Numbered from the stretch's first letter, positions 17,311 through 25,833 are shown. The stretch: DNA of 64,000 nucleotides from an uncultured Flavonifractor sp. (GCA_910585415.1 CAJUDT010000001.1:62001-126000); one strand, 5' to 3'. The notes: generated from the sequence alone by a model not told the origin. Program-made: numbers and translations.

Positions 17311-17817
17311 TTAAAGCAGCAGGATGGCCAGCGCCGCCCCGGCGGCGGTCCCCGTCACCTGATAGACCCGCCCCAGGCGGACCCGCTCCGCCTGAGCCTC
17401 CTCCAGCATCCCCTCCAGGGCGCTCCGGGCCTCCCGCAGGGCGGAGCGCTGGCCCTCCCCGTCGTACCGGCCCAAAACCTCCCCCAGGCCCTCCAGGAGC
17501 AACCGCTCATCCCCCTTCAGCGGGAACTCTGCCAGCCCCTCCCGCCAGAGCTCTCCCAAGGACCTCTCCCCCAAGTCCGCCAGACCCGCCCGGCAGCGGG
17601 CGAACAGCCTATCCGCCGGAGGCGGGGCCCGCTTGGCCAGGCCCTCCAGCAGCTCCGGCATGGGGGGCAGGCGGAAGGAGAGCTCCCGCTCCATGAGCTC
17701 CAACGCCCCCGCCAGGGCCCGGAGGGTGCGTACGCGCCTCCCCAGTCCCCCGGCGGCCAAAAAACCCAGGGTTGACATACCCCCCGCCACCATCAGGGCC
17801 CCCGCCAGCCTCAGCAC
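17311..17817 (-). CDS. spoIIIAB: Stage III sporulation protein AB
   Basis: The 168-residue protein begins VLRLAGALMVAGGMSTLGF, the usual membrane helix, and ends with a second hydrophobic stretch (ALAILLL); the middle resembles type II secretion factor F-like helices, with LEGLGEVLGRYD and ERVRLGRVYQV. GTG at 17817 is chosen because GGAGG is seven bases upstream and the length matches the family. It overlaps the spoIIIAA stop. A much longer open frame extends upstream but runs antiphase through spoIIIAA. Confidence 0.92.
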   Translation of the reverse strand: MLRLAGALMVAGGMSTLGFLAAGGLGRRVRTLRALAGALELMERELSFRLPPMPELLEGLAKRAPPPADRLFARCRAGLADLGERSLGELWREGLAEFPLKGDERLLLEGLGEVLGRYDGEGQRSALREARSALEGMLEEAQAERVRLGRVYQVTGTAAGAALAILLL

Positions 17818-18737
17818 GGCCCTTCCTCCAGGGGGGTCACCGTATACCGCCGCACCCCTTCCTCCAGGCGGATGGTCACCACCCGGCCAAAGATTCCCCG
17901 GTCCAAAAGGCGGCGGTACAGGGGGCGGCGCCTCAAGTCCTCCAGTCCGGCGGCGTGGGCGGTACACACCAGGGCCACTCCGCAGTTGGAGGCCAGCTCC
18001 AGGGCCTCGATATCCTCCGGGGCGGTGATTTCGTCGGCGGAGAGGACCTGCGGGTTCATCCCCCGCAGGAGCATCAGCAGCCCCACATTTTTGGGGCACC
18101 CGTCCATAACGTCGGTCTGCCGCCCGATGTCGAATTGAGGCACGCCGTTCCACATGCCCGCCAGCTCCCCCCGCTCGTCGGCCACCCCCACCCGCAGGGC
18201 GGGCCGGGCGGAGCCGTCGGACAGGAGGCGAATCAAATCCCGCAGCAGGGTGGTTTTGCCCCACCCCGGCGGGGATAGAATCAGGGTATTTGCCAGCCGC
18301 CGCCCCACCCACAGCCTGTCCAAAACCGGCACAGCCGCGCCGGGGGCCTCGTGGGCAATCCGCAGGGAGAGGGAGGAAATATGCCGCAGGTTGCACACCG
18401 CCCCCTCCTTTACGACGCCGGTGCCGCAGATGCCCATGCGGTGGCCCCCCCGCAGAGTAAAGAAGCCCTCCCGCACCTGGGACAGGGCCGTGTGGGCGGA
18501 GGCCTGGGTAGCCACCTCCAGCACCATCCCCAAATCCTGGGGGCGAATGGGGCCGCTGCACCCCGGTATCCCCCGCTCCCCCTCCGGGAGGACCAGGGAG
18601 GGGGGCCGTCCCGCCCGCAGGCGGAGCTCCTCCGCTCTGGCCTGCGCGGACTGGTCCAGCCGTTCCAAGGGTCCCCGCAGGGCCGGGGGCAGCAGCGCCG
18701 CCGCCTGGCGGAACCGCCGGGTATCCCCATGTATCAT
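17811..18737 (-). CDS. spoIIIAA: Stage III sporulation protein AA (ATPase)
   Basis: The 308-residue protein is a secretion-type AAA ATPase. Walker A is LSPPGWGKTTLLRD, followed by GVADERGELAG, GCPKNVGLLMLLRGMNPQVLSADEI (Walker B region) and CTAHAAG. It supplies energy to the SpoIIIA-SpoIIQ channel. An upstream GTG at 18746 is possible, but the ATG at 18737 fits the GAAGGA spacing better. It is the first gene of the operon. Confidence 0.94.
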   Translation of the reverse strand: MIHGDTRRFRQAAALLPPALRGPLERLDQSAQARAEELRLRAGRPPSLVLPEGERGIPGCSGPIRPQDLGMVLEVATQASAHTALSQVREGFFTLRGGHRMGICGTGVVKEGAVCNLRHISSLSLRIAHEAPGAAVPVLDRLWVGRRLANTLILSPPGWGKTTLLRDLIRLLSDGSARPALRVGVADERGELAGMWNGVPQFDIGRQTDVMDGCPKNVGLLMLLRGMNPQVLSADEITAPEDIEALELASNCGVALVCTAHAAGLEDLRRRPLYRRLLDRGIFGRVVTIRLEEGVRRYTVTPLEEGPC

Positions 18738-18771
18738 ACGCCTCACATCCTTCGTGTTCCGGTATGGGATA

Positions 18772-18800
18772 TACCTATGAGTGCTCGTCCCCTTTTATGC
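18772..18800 (-). promoter_or_regulatory. Sigma-E-like promoter of the spoIIIA operon
   Basis: The minus strand reads GCATAAA, a 14-bp spacer, then CATAGGTA. The first is close to the sigma-E -35 (KMATATT) and the second keeps the CATA of the -10 (CATACAMT). Transcription would begin about 28 bases upstream of spoIIIAA. Sigma-E control of spoIIIA is established in Bacillus. Confidence 0.5.
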
Positions 18801-18810
18801 CGGGGGACGC

Positions 18811-18844
18811 AAAAAAGGGGACGCCGCAAGCACACGGCGCCCCC
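18811..18844 (-). terminator. Terminator of the ECF sigma / anti-sigma transcript
   Basis: On the minus strand GGGGGCGCCG pairs with CGGCGTCCCC (one G-T pair) around an eight-base loop and is followed by six T residues. It separates the regulator genes from the spoIIIA promoter. Confidence 0.85.
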
Positions 18845-18888
18845 ATGGACGATTCATGATTCGGTTTTGCGGGCCGCGCCGCAGATGG

Positions 18889-19584
18889 TCACCCCTCCGG
18901 GTCCGTGATGATGAATGTGTTTACCTTCCCGTCGTGGTCTGCAAAATCGACCGCTTCTTCAAAGGCGATTCCCGGAATACTGCTCAGGTCAAACCGGTCC
19001 GGGTCGAAGAGCAGACCGCCGTTCAGCAACACCTTGCCAACGTCCGTCCCCTGCTCCCGGTTCCCGGAGCACTCATACAGCTTGTTGCCCTCGCCGTCGG
19101 TAAGGACCTCCACGGAAAAGGTCTGGCCTCCGGCGGTGAAGGTCCCGCCCTGGTTCCACGCCTCTGTGACATCCTGGTCCTCCTGGCCCTTCTCTCGGAG
19201 CATCACCCGGCCGTCCTTGGTCAGATAGGCTCCGGCCTCCTCGCCCAGGTTCACGGAGGCCACTGCGTTTTCGGGCAGATCCTGTCCACTGCTGACTTCC
19301 GTCCAGATGGTAACCTCCGTGTCACCGTTATCGCTGCCAATGATCTCCTGCTTGACCTCCTGGGTGCCGAACACCGTGCGGATGCTCTGGAAAAAGGCCC
19401 CGCCGGTGGCGGCGTCGGCGGCAAAGGCGGTACATACCATCAGAGTCAGGCAGGCTGCCACGGCAGCCACGGGGCGCAGGGGGTGAAAACGTTTTGTTTC
19501 GTTCATGGCTAAAATCTCCTTTTCCACGTCGGCGGAGGCGTGGAGCTTGTCAAAGGTCCTTTGGAACAGTTCCCGTTCGTTCAT
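18889..19584 (-). CDS. Putative anti-sigma factor, single-pass membrane protein
   Basis: The 231-residue product has a cytoplasmic N-terminus (MNERELFQRTFDKLHASADVEKEIL, an arrangement common to anti-sigma domains), one membrane helix (about 38-58) and an extracytoplasmic domain of about 170 residues. It overlaps the end of the ECF sigma gene by 35 bases. Position and topology suggest it holds the sigma factor at the membrane; sequence alone does not identify the family. The signal it senses is unknown. The ATG at 19584 is preferred over the GTG at 19593. Confidence 0.7.
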   Translation of the reverse strand: MNERELFQRTFDKLHASADVEKEILAMNETKRFHPLRPVAAVAACLTLMVCTAFAADAATGGAFFQSIRTVFGTQEVKQEIIGSDNGDTEVTIWTEVSSGQDLPENAVASVNLGEEAGAYLTKDGRVMLREKGQEDQDVTEAWNQGGTFTAGGQTFSVEVLTDGEGNKLYECSGNREQGTDVGKVLLNGGLLFDPDRFDLSSIPGIAFEEAVDFADHDGKVNTFIITDPEG

Positions 19585-20068
19585 ATTCTTCACACCTCTC
19601 TAACGCTTGCTTCAGGCACGCCCTTCCCCTGGAAAGGCGGGTGGTAATGGTGGACACCCGGCTGCCCAGAACTGCGGCAATCTGGGCGGCAGAGTAGTCC
19701 TCATAGTAGTGCATATACAGCACAATGCGGTACTTGGCCGGGAGGGTCATCAGGGCCTGATACAGCCTGCTCTCCTCCGGCTCCAAATCATACTGCGCCA
19801 GCTGCACCTGGTCCAGCTCCACCGTATTGGCGAGGAAGGCCCGATAGGGGGAGGAAAGCCAGCGCTTGCTTTCATTGATTGCCACTCGGATCAGCCAATT
19901 CCGAAGATGCTCCTCACTGTCGAACGCCTTGTTGCTTTTATAGCAGCGAATCAGTACATTTTGTGTGATATCGTCTGCGTCGGTGCAGTTTTTGCAGTAG
20001 TTCAGGGCAATGCGGAAAATTGTATCCTTATACCGCTCCGCCGCCTGCTGAAACCGTTCCGTGTCCAT
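19550..20068 (-). CDS. ECF-type RNA polymerase sigma factor
   Basis: The 172-residue protein contains sigma region 2 (DADDITQNVLIRCYKS, with the core-binding DIxQ-like motif) and region 4 (LPAKYRIVLYMHYYEDYSAAQIAAVLGSRVSTITTRLSRGRACLK, seen in parts). The start ATG at 20068 has a GGAGG site; an upstream open frame is unsupported. It is the first gene of a two-gene regulator unit with the membrane protein downstream. Target promoters were not identified in the window. Confidence 0.9.
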   Translation of the reverse strand: MDTERFQQAAERYKDTIFRIALNYCKNCTDADDITQNVLIRCYKSNKAFDSEEHLRNWLIRVAINESKRWLSSPYRAFLANTVELDQVQLAQYDLEPEESRLYQALMTLPAKYRIVLYMHYYEDYSAAQIAAVLGSRVSTITTRLSRGRACLKQALERCEEYERTGTVPKDL

Positions 20069-20151
20069 GCCGCCCACCTCCTTTCGTGCGGTCCGGTGCT
20101 GTGCCTTCACAAGGAATACCCGCGAAAACCGGAAATTGTCTCACCCTCGGG

Positions 20152-20197
20152 AAAATTTTTCGGCCCGGCCTGTACTACTCTGCACAGACCGGGCCGG
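20152..20197 (-). terminator. Terminator of the ymfF-ymfH-lgt operon
   Basis: On the minus strand CCGGCCCGGTCTGT and ACAGGCCGGGCCG form a long stem with a ten-base loop followed by AAAAATTTT. It starts just after the lgt stop. Confidence 0.8.
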
Positions 20198-20202
20198 TTT
20201 GT

Positions 20203-21405
20203 CTATTCCTCGGGCGGCTGCTCCGCTGGAGCTTCCGCTTCCGTTTGGGGTTCTGGGGTCCCTTCCGTTTCCGGCTGGGCGGCTTCACCGGAAGAAGGGG
20301 GCTCCGCCGGTTTGTCCCCCTTCAAGGCCTCACCCTCCAGGTGGGTCATGACTTGGTCCAAATCCTCCCGCTCCCGCAGGGCGGCAATCAGCTCGCCGAC
20401 TTCCTCCTGAGGCGTCTCCGGCGGGAGGGCGTACTCCTCGATATAGCTCCCAGCGGCCCCCAGAGTCTTTTTCAAGCGGCGTACCCACGCCTGAGCGGCG
20501 CTCCCCTCCAGGTACACCAGGGCGGTCCGCTTGCTCTCATCCTTCAGCCGGAGCTGGTTGACGTACAGGGCGTCCAGGCCATGCCTGCGGAAGCCCAGCT
20601 CCACAATCAAAAGCACAATGGCAGCGGCGGCGGTGATGATGCCGAATACCTGAGACACCCGGATGGAGGTATTGAAGAAGTACAGGCTGTCCGTGCGCAT
20701 CCCCTCGATGAAGGCCCGTCCTACGCCATACCAGGCAAAATAGCTCAGGAACATCTGCCCGTCAAACTTCCGCCAGTGCTTGGACACCCACCACAGCACC
20801 AGCAGGCCCAGCAGGTTCCAAAGAGACTCATAGAGAAACGTGGGGTGGACCTCCACATACTGCATGGCGTCCCCCACCTGCTCGTAGATGCCCATGCGCC
20901 AGGGCAGGTCCGTGGGTCCGCCATAGCACTCGATGTTGACAAAATTGCCCCAGCGGCCCACCGACTGGCCAATCAGCAGGCCGAACACCCCCAGGTCCGC
21001 AAAGGCCAGGAATTTAATTTTCCGCACCTTGCAGAACACCAGCAGGGTCAGCGCCGCCGCAATGACGCCCCCATAGATGGCAAGCCCTCCGTCCCAGATA
21101 CGGACCATAGCCGCAAAGTCCAATCCTCCGCCGGCGGTCCGGTAGCGGTCCAGGTAAAAAATAATGTAGTACAGCCGCGCCCCAAGGATGGCCAGGGGCA
21201 CGGCGAAGAAGAGCAGGTCAATGATATCATCCGGCTTGATGCCGAACGCATGGGCCCGGCGGGTACAGTAGAACACGGCCAGCAGGAATCCGGCGGCAAT
21301 GATAATGCCATACCAGTACACCGGCCAGTCGATTCCCGGAATGCGGAAGGCCTCCCGGTTCAGCATAAACTCCAGCCCCAGGCCAGGAAAGGAAACGGTA
21401 CCCAT
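20203..21405 (-). CDS. lgt: Prolipoprotein diacylglyceryl transferase with C-terminal extension
   Basis: The 400-residue membrane protein attaches diacylglycerol to the lipobox cysteine. Family motifs are WYGIIIAAGF near the N-terminus, RIWDGGLAIYGG (Tyr where E. coli has His103), and the signature GQSVGRWGNFVNIECYG. Typical Lgt ends at about 270 residues; here an acidic, Pro/Glu-rich cytoplasmic tail of about 110 residues follows (KDESKRTALVYLEGSAAQAW, then EAEAPAEQPPEE). The ATG at 21405 overlaps the ymfH stop. The lipoprotein at 46015-47226 is an expected client. Confidence 0.94.
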   Translation of the reverse strand: MGTVSFPGLGLEFMLNREAFRIPGIDWPVYWYGIIIAAGFLLAVFYCTRRAHAFGIKPDDIIDLLFFAVPLAILGARLYYIIFYLDRYRTAGGGLDFAAMVRIWDGGLAIYGGVIAAALTLLVFCKVRKIKFLAFADLGVFGLLIGQSVGRWGNFVNIECYGGPTDLPWRMGIYEQVGDAMQYVEVHPTFLYESLWNLLGLLVLWWVSKHWRKFDGQMFLSYFAWYGVGRAFIEGMRTDSLYFFNTSIRVSQVFGIITAAAAIVLLIVELGFRRHGLDALYVNQLRLKDESKRTALVYLEGSAAQAWVRRLKKTLGAAGSYIEEYALPPETPQEEVGELIAALREREDLDQVMTHLEGEALKGDKPAEPPSSGEAAQPETEGTPEPQTEAEAPAEQPPEE

Positions 21406-22682
21406 CACGCTCCCTCCTTGGGCCGGACCACCGCCAGGGCGCACCGCTCCGGCGTGACTACGGCCTTGAGGTATTCCTCCACATGGCGGCGCTGGATGCT
21501 CTCGAATGCCTGGGGGAAGCTCAAAAATTCAAAGCCCGCAAAATGCCCCTGCGCCAGCTCAATACACAGATTCTCGAAGGAGTTGAGCCCCTGGACTCTG
21601 GCCCCGTACATGCCCTTTTTCAGGCGGTTGAACAGGGACTCGTCCACGCCCTCCCGGGCGATGCGCGCCGCCTCGTCTAGGACCGCTTCCCGGACCGCGG
21701 CGGGGTCCCGGCTCTCTCCGCCCGCCGCCAGCAGGGCACAGCCGGGGTAATACTCCACGCCATAGCCGAAATTCTTGTTGATGAGCCCCAGACGGTACAG
21801 CTTGGCGTACAGGGGGGAGGAATTGCCCAACAGCGCCTCGCAGGCCAGGGCGCCCAGAAGCTGGAGCCGCAGGCGCTCCGGGCCGTTCTCGGCGGGGTCC
21901 GCCTTAAAGCCCAGCTGGAAAATGGGGGTGGAGACCTCCATGCGCAGCTCCTTGCCGGAGGAGGCCGCTGTCCCCGTCTCCTTGCCGCCGTAGTCCCGCT
22001 CAATGCGCCCGCCGGGGTCCTTGGGGAGTATTTCCCGGGCAATCTCCACCACCCGCTCCGGGTCCACGTCCCCCGCCACGGTCAGGACCATGTTGGAGGG
22101 GGTATAAAATGCCTTGTGGCAGGCGTAGAGGGTGTCTGCCGTGATATGGGAGATGGACTCCTGCGTGCCCGCAATGGAGACCTGTATGGGGTGGTGGTCA
22201 AACAAGCTCTCCATCAGGGCATAAAACACCTGATTGTCCGGGTCATCCTCCACCATGCGGATTTCCTGGCCAATGATGCCCTGTTCCTTGTCCACGCTCT
22301 CCTGCGTGAAGTAGGGAATGGATACGAAGGACAGCAGGACCTTCAAGTTTTCATAAAATTTTTCGGTGCTCTCAAAGTAGTACCCGGTCATAGCGGAGCT
22401 GGTAAAGGCGTTGGGGGACGCCCCGTTTGCCGCCAGAATCTGGAGGGCGTTGCCGTCCTCGGTGTCGAACATTTTGTGCTCCAGGAAGTGGGCCACACCA
22501 GCGGGGGTGTCCCGCCATGTCCCATCCAGGTAAAATTTCATATCCATACCGCCGTAGCAGGTGGCAAAAAAGGCATAGCTCTTTTGAAAGCCCGGCTTCT
22601 GGTCCACGTAGATGTGAAGGCCGTTGTCCAACTGGGCATGGGCAATCGTCTCTCCAACCTTGGGGTATTCCTTGCGTACCAT
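21405..22682 (-). CDS. ymfH: M16 family peptidase, active-type subunit (YmfH-like)
   Basis: The 425-residue protein keeps the inverted zinc motif HFLEH at about residue 75 (GVAHFLEHKMF) and the downstream Glu region (SVDKEQGIIGQEIRM). It belongs with the YmfH-like M16 peptidases. The ATG at 22682 has a GGAG site; the longer open frame runs back through ymfF. It overlaps the ymfF end by a few bases in frame order ymfF-ymfH-lgt. Its partner lacks the zinc motif, so a heterodimer with one active half is likely. Confidence 0.9.
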   Translation of the reverse strand: MVRKEYPKVGETIAHAQLDNGLHIYVDQKPGFQKSYAFFATCYGGMDMKFYLDGTWRDTPAGVAHFLEHKMFDTEDGNALQILAANGASPNAFTSSAMTGYYFESTEKFYENLKVLLSFVSIPYFTQESVDKEQGIIGQEIRMVEDDPDNQVFYALMESLFDHHPIQVSIAGTQESISHITADTLYACHKAFYTPSNMVLTVAGDVDPERVVEIAREILPKDPGGRIERDYGGKETGTAASSGKELRMEVSTPIFQLGFKADPAENGPERLRLQLLGALACEALLGNSSPLYAKLYRLGLINKNFGYGVEYYPGCALLAAGGESRDPAAVREAVLDEAARIAREGVDESLFNRLKKGMYGARVQGLNSFENLCIELAQGHFAGFEFLSFPQAFESIQRRHVEEYLKAVVTPERCALAVVRPKEGA

Positions 22683-22687
22683 CCGGC

Positions 22688-23962
22688 TCACTCCTTTCCC
22701 TTCAAGAAATATACGGTGTCCAGGGCCAGCTTTTGGGCGGCGGCTGTGACCTGCTCCCGGCTGACCCGCTCCACCCGCTGGGCCAGGGCCTCCGGGTCCT
22801 CGCTCAGTCCGGCGGCGGACTGACCCAGCCAGTAATCCTCCAGCCTCCCCTGGCTGTCCAGGGTGGTCCTGAGGGTGCTCACCACCGAGCGGCGGGCCCA
22901 CTCCAGCTCCTCGTCGCTGAACTCGCCCTTTTGACAGGCGGCAAGCTGGGCCAGAATCTCCCGCTTGGCTTCCTCCACCTTGCCGAACTCCACCCCGGAG
23001 GCCACCAGCATCACGTCCTTGTATTTCATCAGCCCCGAGCTGGCGTAGTAGCACAGGGACAGGCGCTCCCGGACGTTCATAAAGAGCTTGGAGGTGGTGG
23101 TGCCGCCATAGACGGCGTTCACCAGGGTCAGCGCCGGGTAATCCTCGCTCCAGGCGTCGCAGCCGGTGCGGAAGCCCATGGAGAGCTTGCCCTGGGTCAC
23201 GTCCAGGGCTTCCTCCACCACCTTGGGCTCCGCCGGTGCGGCATGGCCCGCCGGACGAGCGGGAACCGTACGCACAGCGCCCTTGGGCAGGTCCGCCAGA
23301 GCGGAGGAGAGGGCGCTCTGTACCCGGTCCCCGCTGGCGCTGCCGCAGTAGTAGAGCTCCACCGGGGCGTGGTTAAGCATAGCCTGCCAGCAGTCCCACA
23401 GGGCGTCGTTGGTAATCGCGGCGGCAGACTCCTCGCTGCCCAGCTTGTCCACCCCAAAGGGCTCCCCCGCGCACATCTCGGCCACCACCCGGATTTGGGC
23501 ATACTGGCGCTTATCGTTGACCTGGGCGCGGATGCGGTCGATGAGGTTGGCCTTCTCCCCCTCCAAGTATTCCGGAGTAAAGCGGCCGTTCTGGGTGCGG
23601 GGGCGGAGCACCAGCTCTCCCAGCAGCGCCGCCGCCCGCTCCAGCAGGGGTTCCCCCTCCAGGGTGTAGGCGTCATCGAGAAAGCTCCCCACAAAGCCCA
23701 CGCACTGAGTCTCCCCCTTCTTACGGACCATGGGCTCTAACGCGCCGCCGTAGAGCTCGTCCAGGGCGGCGGAGAGGGCTTCCATATCCGGGTGGGCCTC
23801 GGTGCCCCGCCGGAGGACCGCCGGGACCAGGGCGTTGCAGGAGGCCGTCTGTTCCTCCAGAGGCAGCAGGAATTGCAGGCCCAGCACGGCCGATTTGAAT
23901 TTGTCCGTATGCACCGCCGTCAGGTGGACGCCGGGAAAAAGTTCCGTTCGAGTGACTTCCAT
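22688..23962 (-). CDS. ymfF: M16 family peptidase-like protein, inactive-type subunit (YmfF-like)
   Basis: The 424-residue protein has the M16 fold markers (GLMKYKDVMLVASGVEFGKVEEAK, LSLCYYASSGL) but at the zinc-site position it reads LRRGTEAHPDMEALSAALDELYG, so HxxEH is missing. Such subunits usually shape the substrate chamber. The ATG at 23962 is preferred: the frame is open to 24025, but the promoter -10 at 24014-24019 would place an ATG at 24025 upstream of the transcription start. It is the first gene of the operon with ymfH and lgt. Confidence 0.85.
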   Translation of the reverse strand: MEVTRTELFPGVHLTAVHTDKFKSAVLGLQFLLPLEEQTASCNALVPAVLRRGTEAHPDMEALSAALDELYGGALEPMVRKKGETQCVGFVGSFLDDAYTLEGEPLLERAAALLGELVLRPRTQNGRFTPEYLEGEKANLIDRIRAQVNDKRQYAQIRVVAEMCAGEPFGVDKLGSEESAAAITNDALWDCWQAMLNHAPVELYYCGSASGDRVQSALSSALADLPKGAVRTVPARPAGHAAPAEPKVVEEALDVTQGKLSMGFRTGCDAWSEDYPALTLVNAVYGGTTTSKLFMNVRERLSLCYYASSGLMKYKDVMLVASGVEFGKVEEAKREILAQLAACQKGEFSDEELEWARRSVVSTLRTTLDSQGRLEDYWLGQSAAGLSEDPEALAQRVERVSREQVTAAAQKLALDTVYFLKGKE

Positions 23963-24013
23963 CCGTTTCGTTCCGTCCTTTCTATCTTCGGTCTGGTAAG
24001 CGTTCACAGGGGT

Positions 24014-24042
24014 ATTATACATCATTTTTCGCCGTTTGACAC
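24014..24042 (-). promoter_or_regulatory. Promoter of the ymfF-ymfH-lgt operon
   Basis: A perfect -10 TATAAT and a -35 GTGTCA are separated by 17 bp. It is divergent from the promoter at 24079-24107. Confidence 0.5.
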
Positions 24043-24078
24043 CCCGGAAATGGCGTGATTCCTATTTTTCCTTCGTCA

Positions 24079-24107
24079 TTGACTTTTTGCTCGATTTATG
24101 CTATATT
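24079..24107 (+). promoter_or_regulatory. Strong sigma-A promoter
   Basis: A -35 TTGACT and a -10 TATATT with a 17-bp spacer lie 44 bases before the ATG of the first of three small membrane-anchored proteins. Confidence 0.75.
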
Positions 24108-24150
24108 ATAGGCGTAAATTTTATCAAAATTGTACAGGAACGTGACCGTC

Positions 24151-24654
24151 ATGAAGCATACCCGCAGGCTCCGGTTCACGGCGGCAATTTCATGTGTGCT
24201 CCTGCTGGCCGCCGCGCTTGTTTTCTTCTATACCAGGGGCAAACACCCCAAAACGGTCCCCATCGACGCGGAGACCGCCGCTGTCTATGCCAAGTACGAG
24301 GTCCAAATTCCCGGTAGTGGGACTGCGCCTGTCACCGCTCTGGATATCCTGCCCCTCTGCGAAGAGGTGGAGCAGCAGAACCTGAACGGCTCCGTGCTCA
24401 TTACCTGCGCCTCTCAGGCGCTCCCCGGTCTCCTGCCCCAGTGCCAGTCCCTGGATGAGCTCTATTTGATTCGCTCTGAAAACTATCAGACCCTCGGCAT
24501 CGTCTATACCGCCTATGACGGGGCGCAGGTCCATTTGACCTATGGAGCGGACGGCTTGCTTGACAAGCTAATCTACGATGAGGCCCGTGATATAGCCGCC
24601 TACCTCTCTCGGGACAAGCAGGAGTACTACCTCAACTTCCGAAATGGCTCATAG
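24151..24654 (+). CDS. Hypothetical membrane-anchored or secreted protein
   Basis: The 167-residue product has a basic N-terminus and one hydrophobic helix (about residues 9-27, AAISCVLLLAAALVFFY) with no lipobox cysteine, followed by an extracytoplasmic region of about 135 residues. No known domain was recognised; the C-terminal part (YGADGLLDKLIYDEARD) looks globular. A TTG at 24130 is also possible. It shares a transcript with the next gene, 28 bases away. Confidence 0.7.
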   Translation: MKHTRRLRFTAAISCVLLLAAALVFFYTRGKHPKTVPIDAETAAVYAKYEVQIPGSGTAPVTALDILPLCEEVEQQNLNGSVLITCASQALPGLLPQCQSLDELYLIRSENYQTLGIVYTAYDGAQVHLTYGADGLLDKLIYDEARDIAAYLSRDKQEYYLNFRNGS

Positions 24655-24682
24655 CCCGATGTAAAAGCAGGGAGGTCAAAAG

Positions 24683-25090
24683 ATGAACACAAACCATACT
24701 TCCAAATCCAGCCGTATCGTCCTCATCCTAGCGTTCTGTCTCTTTTGTTCCGTGCTCCTGAACGTAATCCAGTTCTCCGCCGCCCACGACCAGCCGGTCT
24801 CTGCGCACCGTACCGTTGGCACATACTGCACCAACAACATGCTGCCATCCGGCGAATATCTGGTGCTCGACCAGGAAAGCCGTTACTGCCGGTATGTTCA
24901 GTTAGAGGGGATTCTTGACAGCGGGAGCTATCGGGAAGAGCAGCAAGGGCAGTATGCGCTTCTGTCCGATACAGGGGAGCCCTTCTCAATTTTGATTGTT
25001 GATGACACCGCTTATCTGTTTTCTGGCGGAGGCTTGACCGCCTATTCCAAACTATCCGATGTTCCTACATATATCAACGTGCCGGAGTGA
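24683..25090 (+). CDS. Hypothetical small membrane-anchored protein
   Basis: The 135-residue protein has an N-terminal hydrophobic helix (about 12-32, IVLILAFCLFCSVLLNVI) and a beta-rich extracytoplasmic part (VGTYCTNNMLPSGEYLVLDQESRYCRYVQLEG) reminiscent of small lipocalin-like or lipoprotein-like sensors, with two cysteines that could form a disulfide. No family could be named. The GGGAGG site is eight bases before the ATG. Base composition is lower in GC than the operons around it. Confidence 0.7.
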   Translation: MNTNHTSKSSRIVLILAFCLFCSVLLNVIQFSAAHDQPVSAHRTVGTYCTNNMLPSGEYLVLDQESRYCRYVQLEGILDSGSYREEQQGQYALLSDTGEPFSILIVDDTAYLFSGGGLTAYSKLSDVPTYINVPE

Positions 25091-25215
25091 CGGACCGGCA
25101 ATCAATCTGAATCATAAAACCAACCTGCCGCAATAGGCGGATATACTGCGGGCCATCGTATACAATCACAATACCAAGCGGTGGGGATAACTTCCAGTGA
25201 AAGTGAGTGAGTTTT

Positions 25216-25698
25216 ATGAGCACATCCGACAAAAGTTCGAACCAAACCACACCGAAACCCCGCCTAGCGAAACACCATATTGTTATTATCGTTTTATGTG
25301 CGGTACTGGTCCTCTTGTTCTGTCCTAAAAAATTGAGCTGGCTGATTTCGATAGACAATGTCATGTATTATGAGTGTCAAACAGACTTCGACAGCGAGTT
25401 TCAACGGGAGGCTGATGTGGAAGCCTTTCGTGACAAAATAGAGGACACTTGGGTAATCTGGACAGGGTGGGTACACTATATTCCAGGAGACTGCTTCACG
25501 GTCTATCTGTTTTCCGAGCATACGCTTATGGGATATATACAGGGTCTTTCCGGGGAAGCCAGCGGGATCCTGTCCATCTTTGGAAATGCGTTGAACAATG
25601 AACATACGCTCTATCTGCCGTGGTTTGGCACTGCATTACGGTATCAATGCCTCAACCGCACATCGAAAGAATTGATTCCAGACTTTTGGCAGGACTGA
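25216..25698 (+). CDS. Hypothetical membrane-anchored protein
   Basis: The 160-residue product has a positively charged cytoplasmic start, one membrane helix (about 22-38, IVIIVLCAVLVLLFC) and an extracytoplasmic domain. The ribosome site is weak, and a GTG nine bases upstream is an alternative start. No known domain was recognised. It is the third of three unrelated-looking anchored small proteins in a row and is followed by a good terminator. Confidence 0.65.
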   Translation: MSTSDKSSNQTTPKPRLAKHHIVIIVLCAVLVLLFCPKKLSWLISIDNVMYYECQTDFDSEFQREADVEAFRDKIEDTWVIWTGWVHYIPGDCFTVYLFSEHTLMGYIQGLSGEASGILSIFGNALNNEHTLYLPWFGTALRYQCLNRTSKELIPDFWQD

Positions 25699-25728
25699 GA
25701 TTCATGTGTTCGTTTCCTCTGGCATAAG

Positions 25729-25759
25729 GGGCCCGCCGTGAATTTGCGGCGGGCCTTTT
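25729..25759 (+). terminator. Terminator of the three-gene hypothetical unit
   Basis: GGGCCCGCCG and CGGCGGGCC pair around an eight-base loop and are followed by TTTT. It isolates the unit from the FMN riboswitch promoter. Confidence 0.85.
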
Positions 25760-25781
25760 ATGCCATACGCTCAAAAAACCA

Positions 25782-25810
25782 TTGACATACCTCATCCCCC
25801 GTCGTATAAT
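25782..25810 (+). promoter_or_regulatory. Consensus sigma-A promoter of the FMN riboswitch transcript
   Basis: A perfect -35 TTGACA and a perfect -10 TATAAT stand 17 bp apart, about 25 bases before the riboswitch. Such a strong promoter fits control by premature termination. Confidence 0.85.
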
Positions 25811-25833
25811 ACTCCCAGAAAACAATGGAATAC

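Noticed and set aside
15722..17311. 529-codon Gly-rich frame across spoIIIAC-AE
   Set aside because: It is a frame-shifted shadow of three well-recognised genes; the Gly/Arg richness comes from the GC-rich codons.
17818..18561. Upstream extension of the spoIIIAB frame through spoIIIAA
   Set aside because: The region is coded by spoIIIAA in another frame; spoIIIAB has a good GTG start with a ribosome site at 17817.
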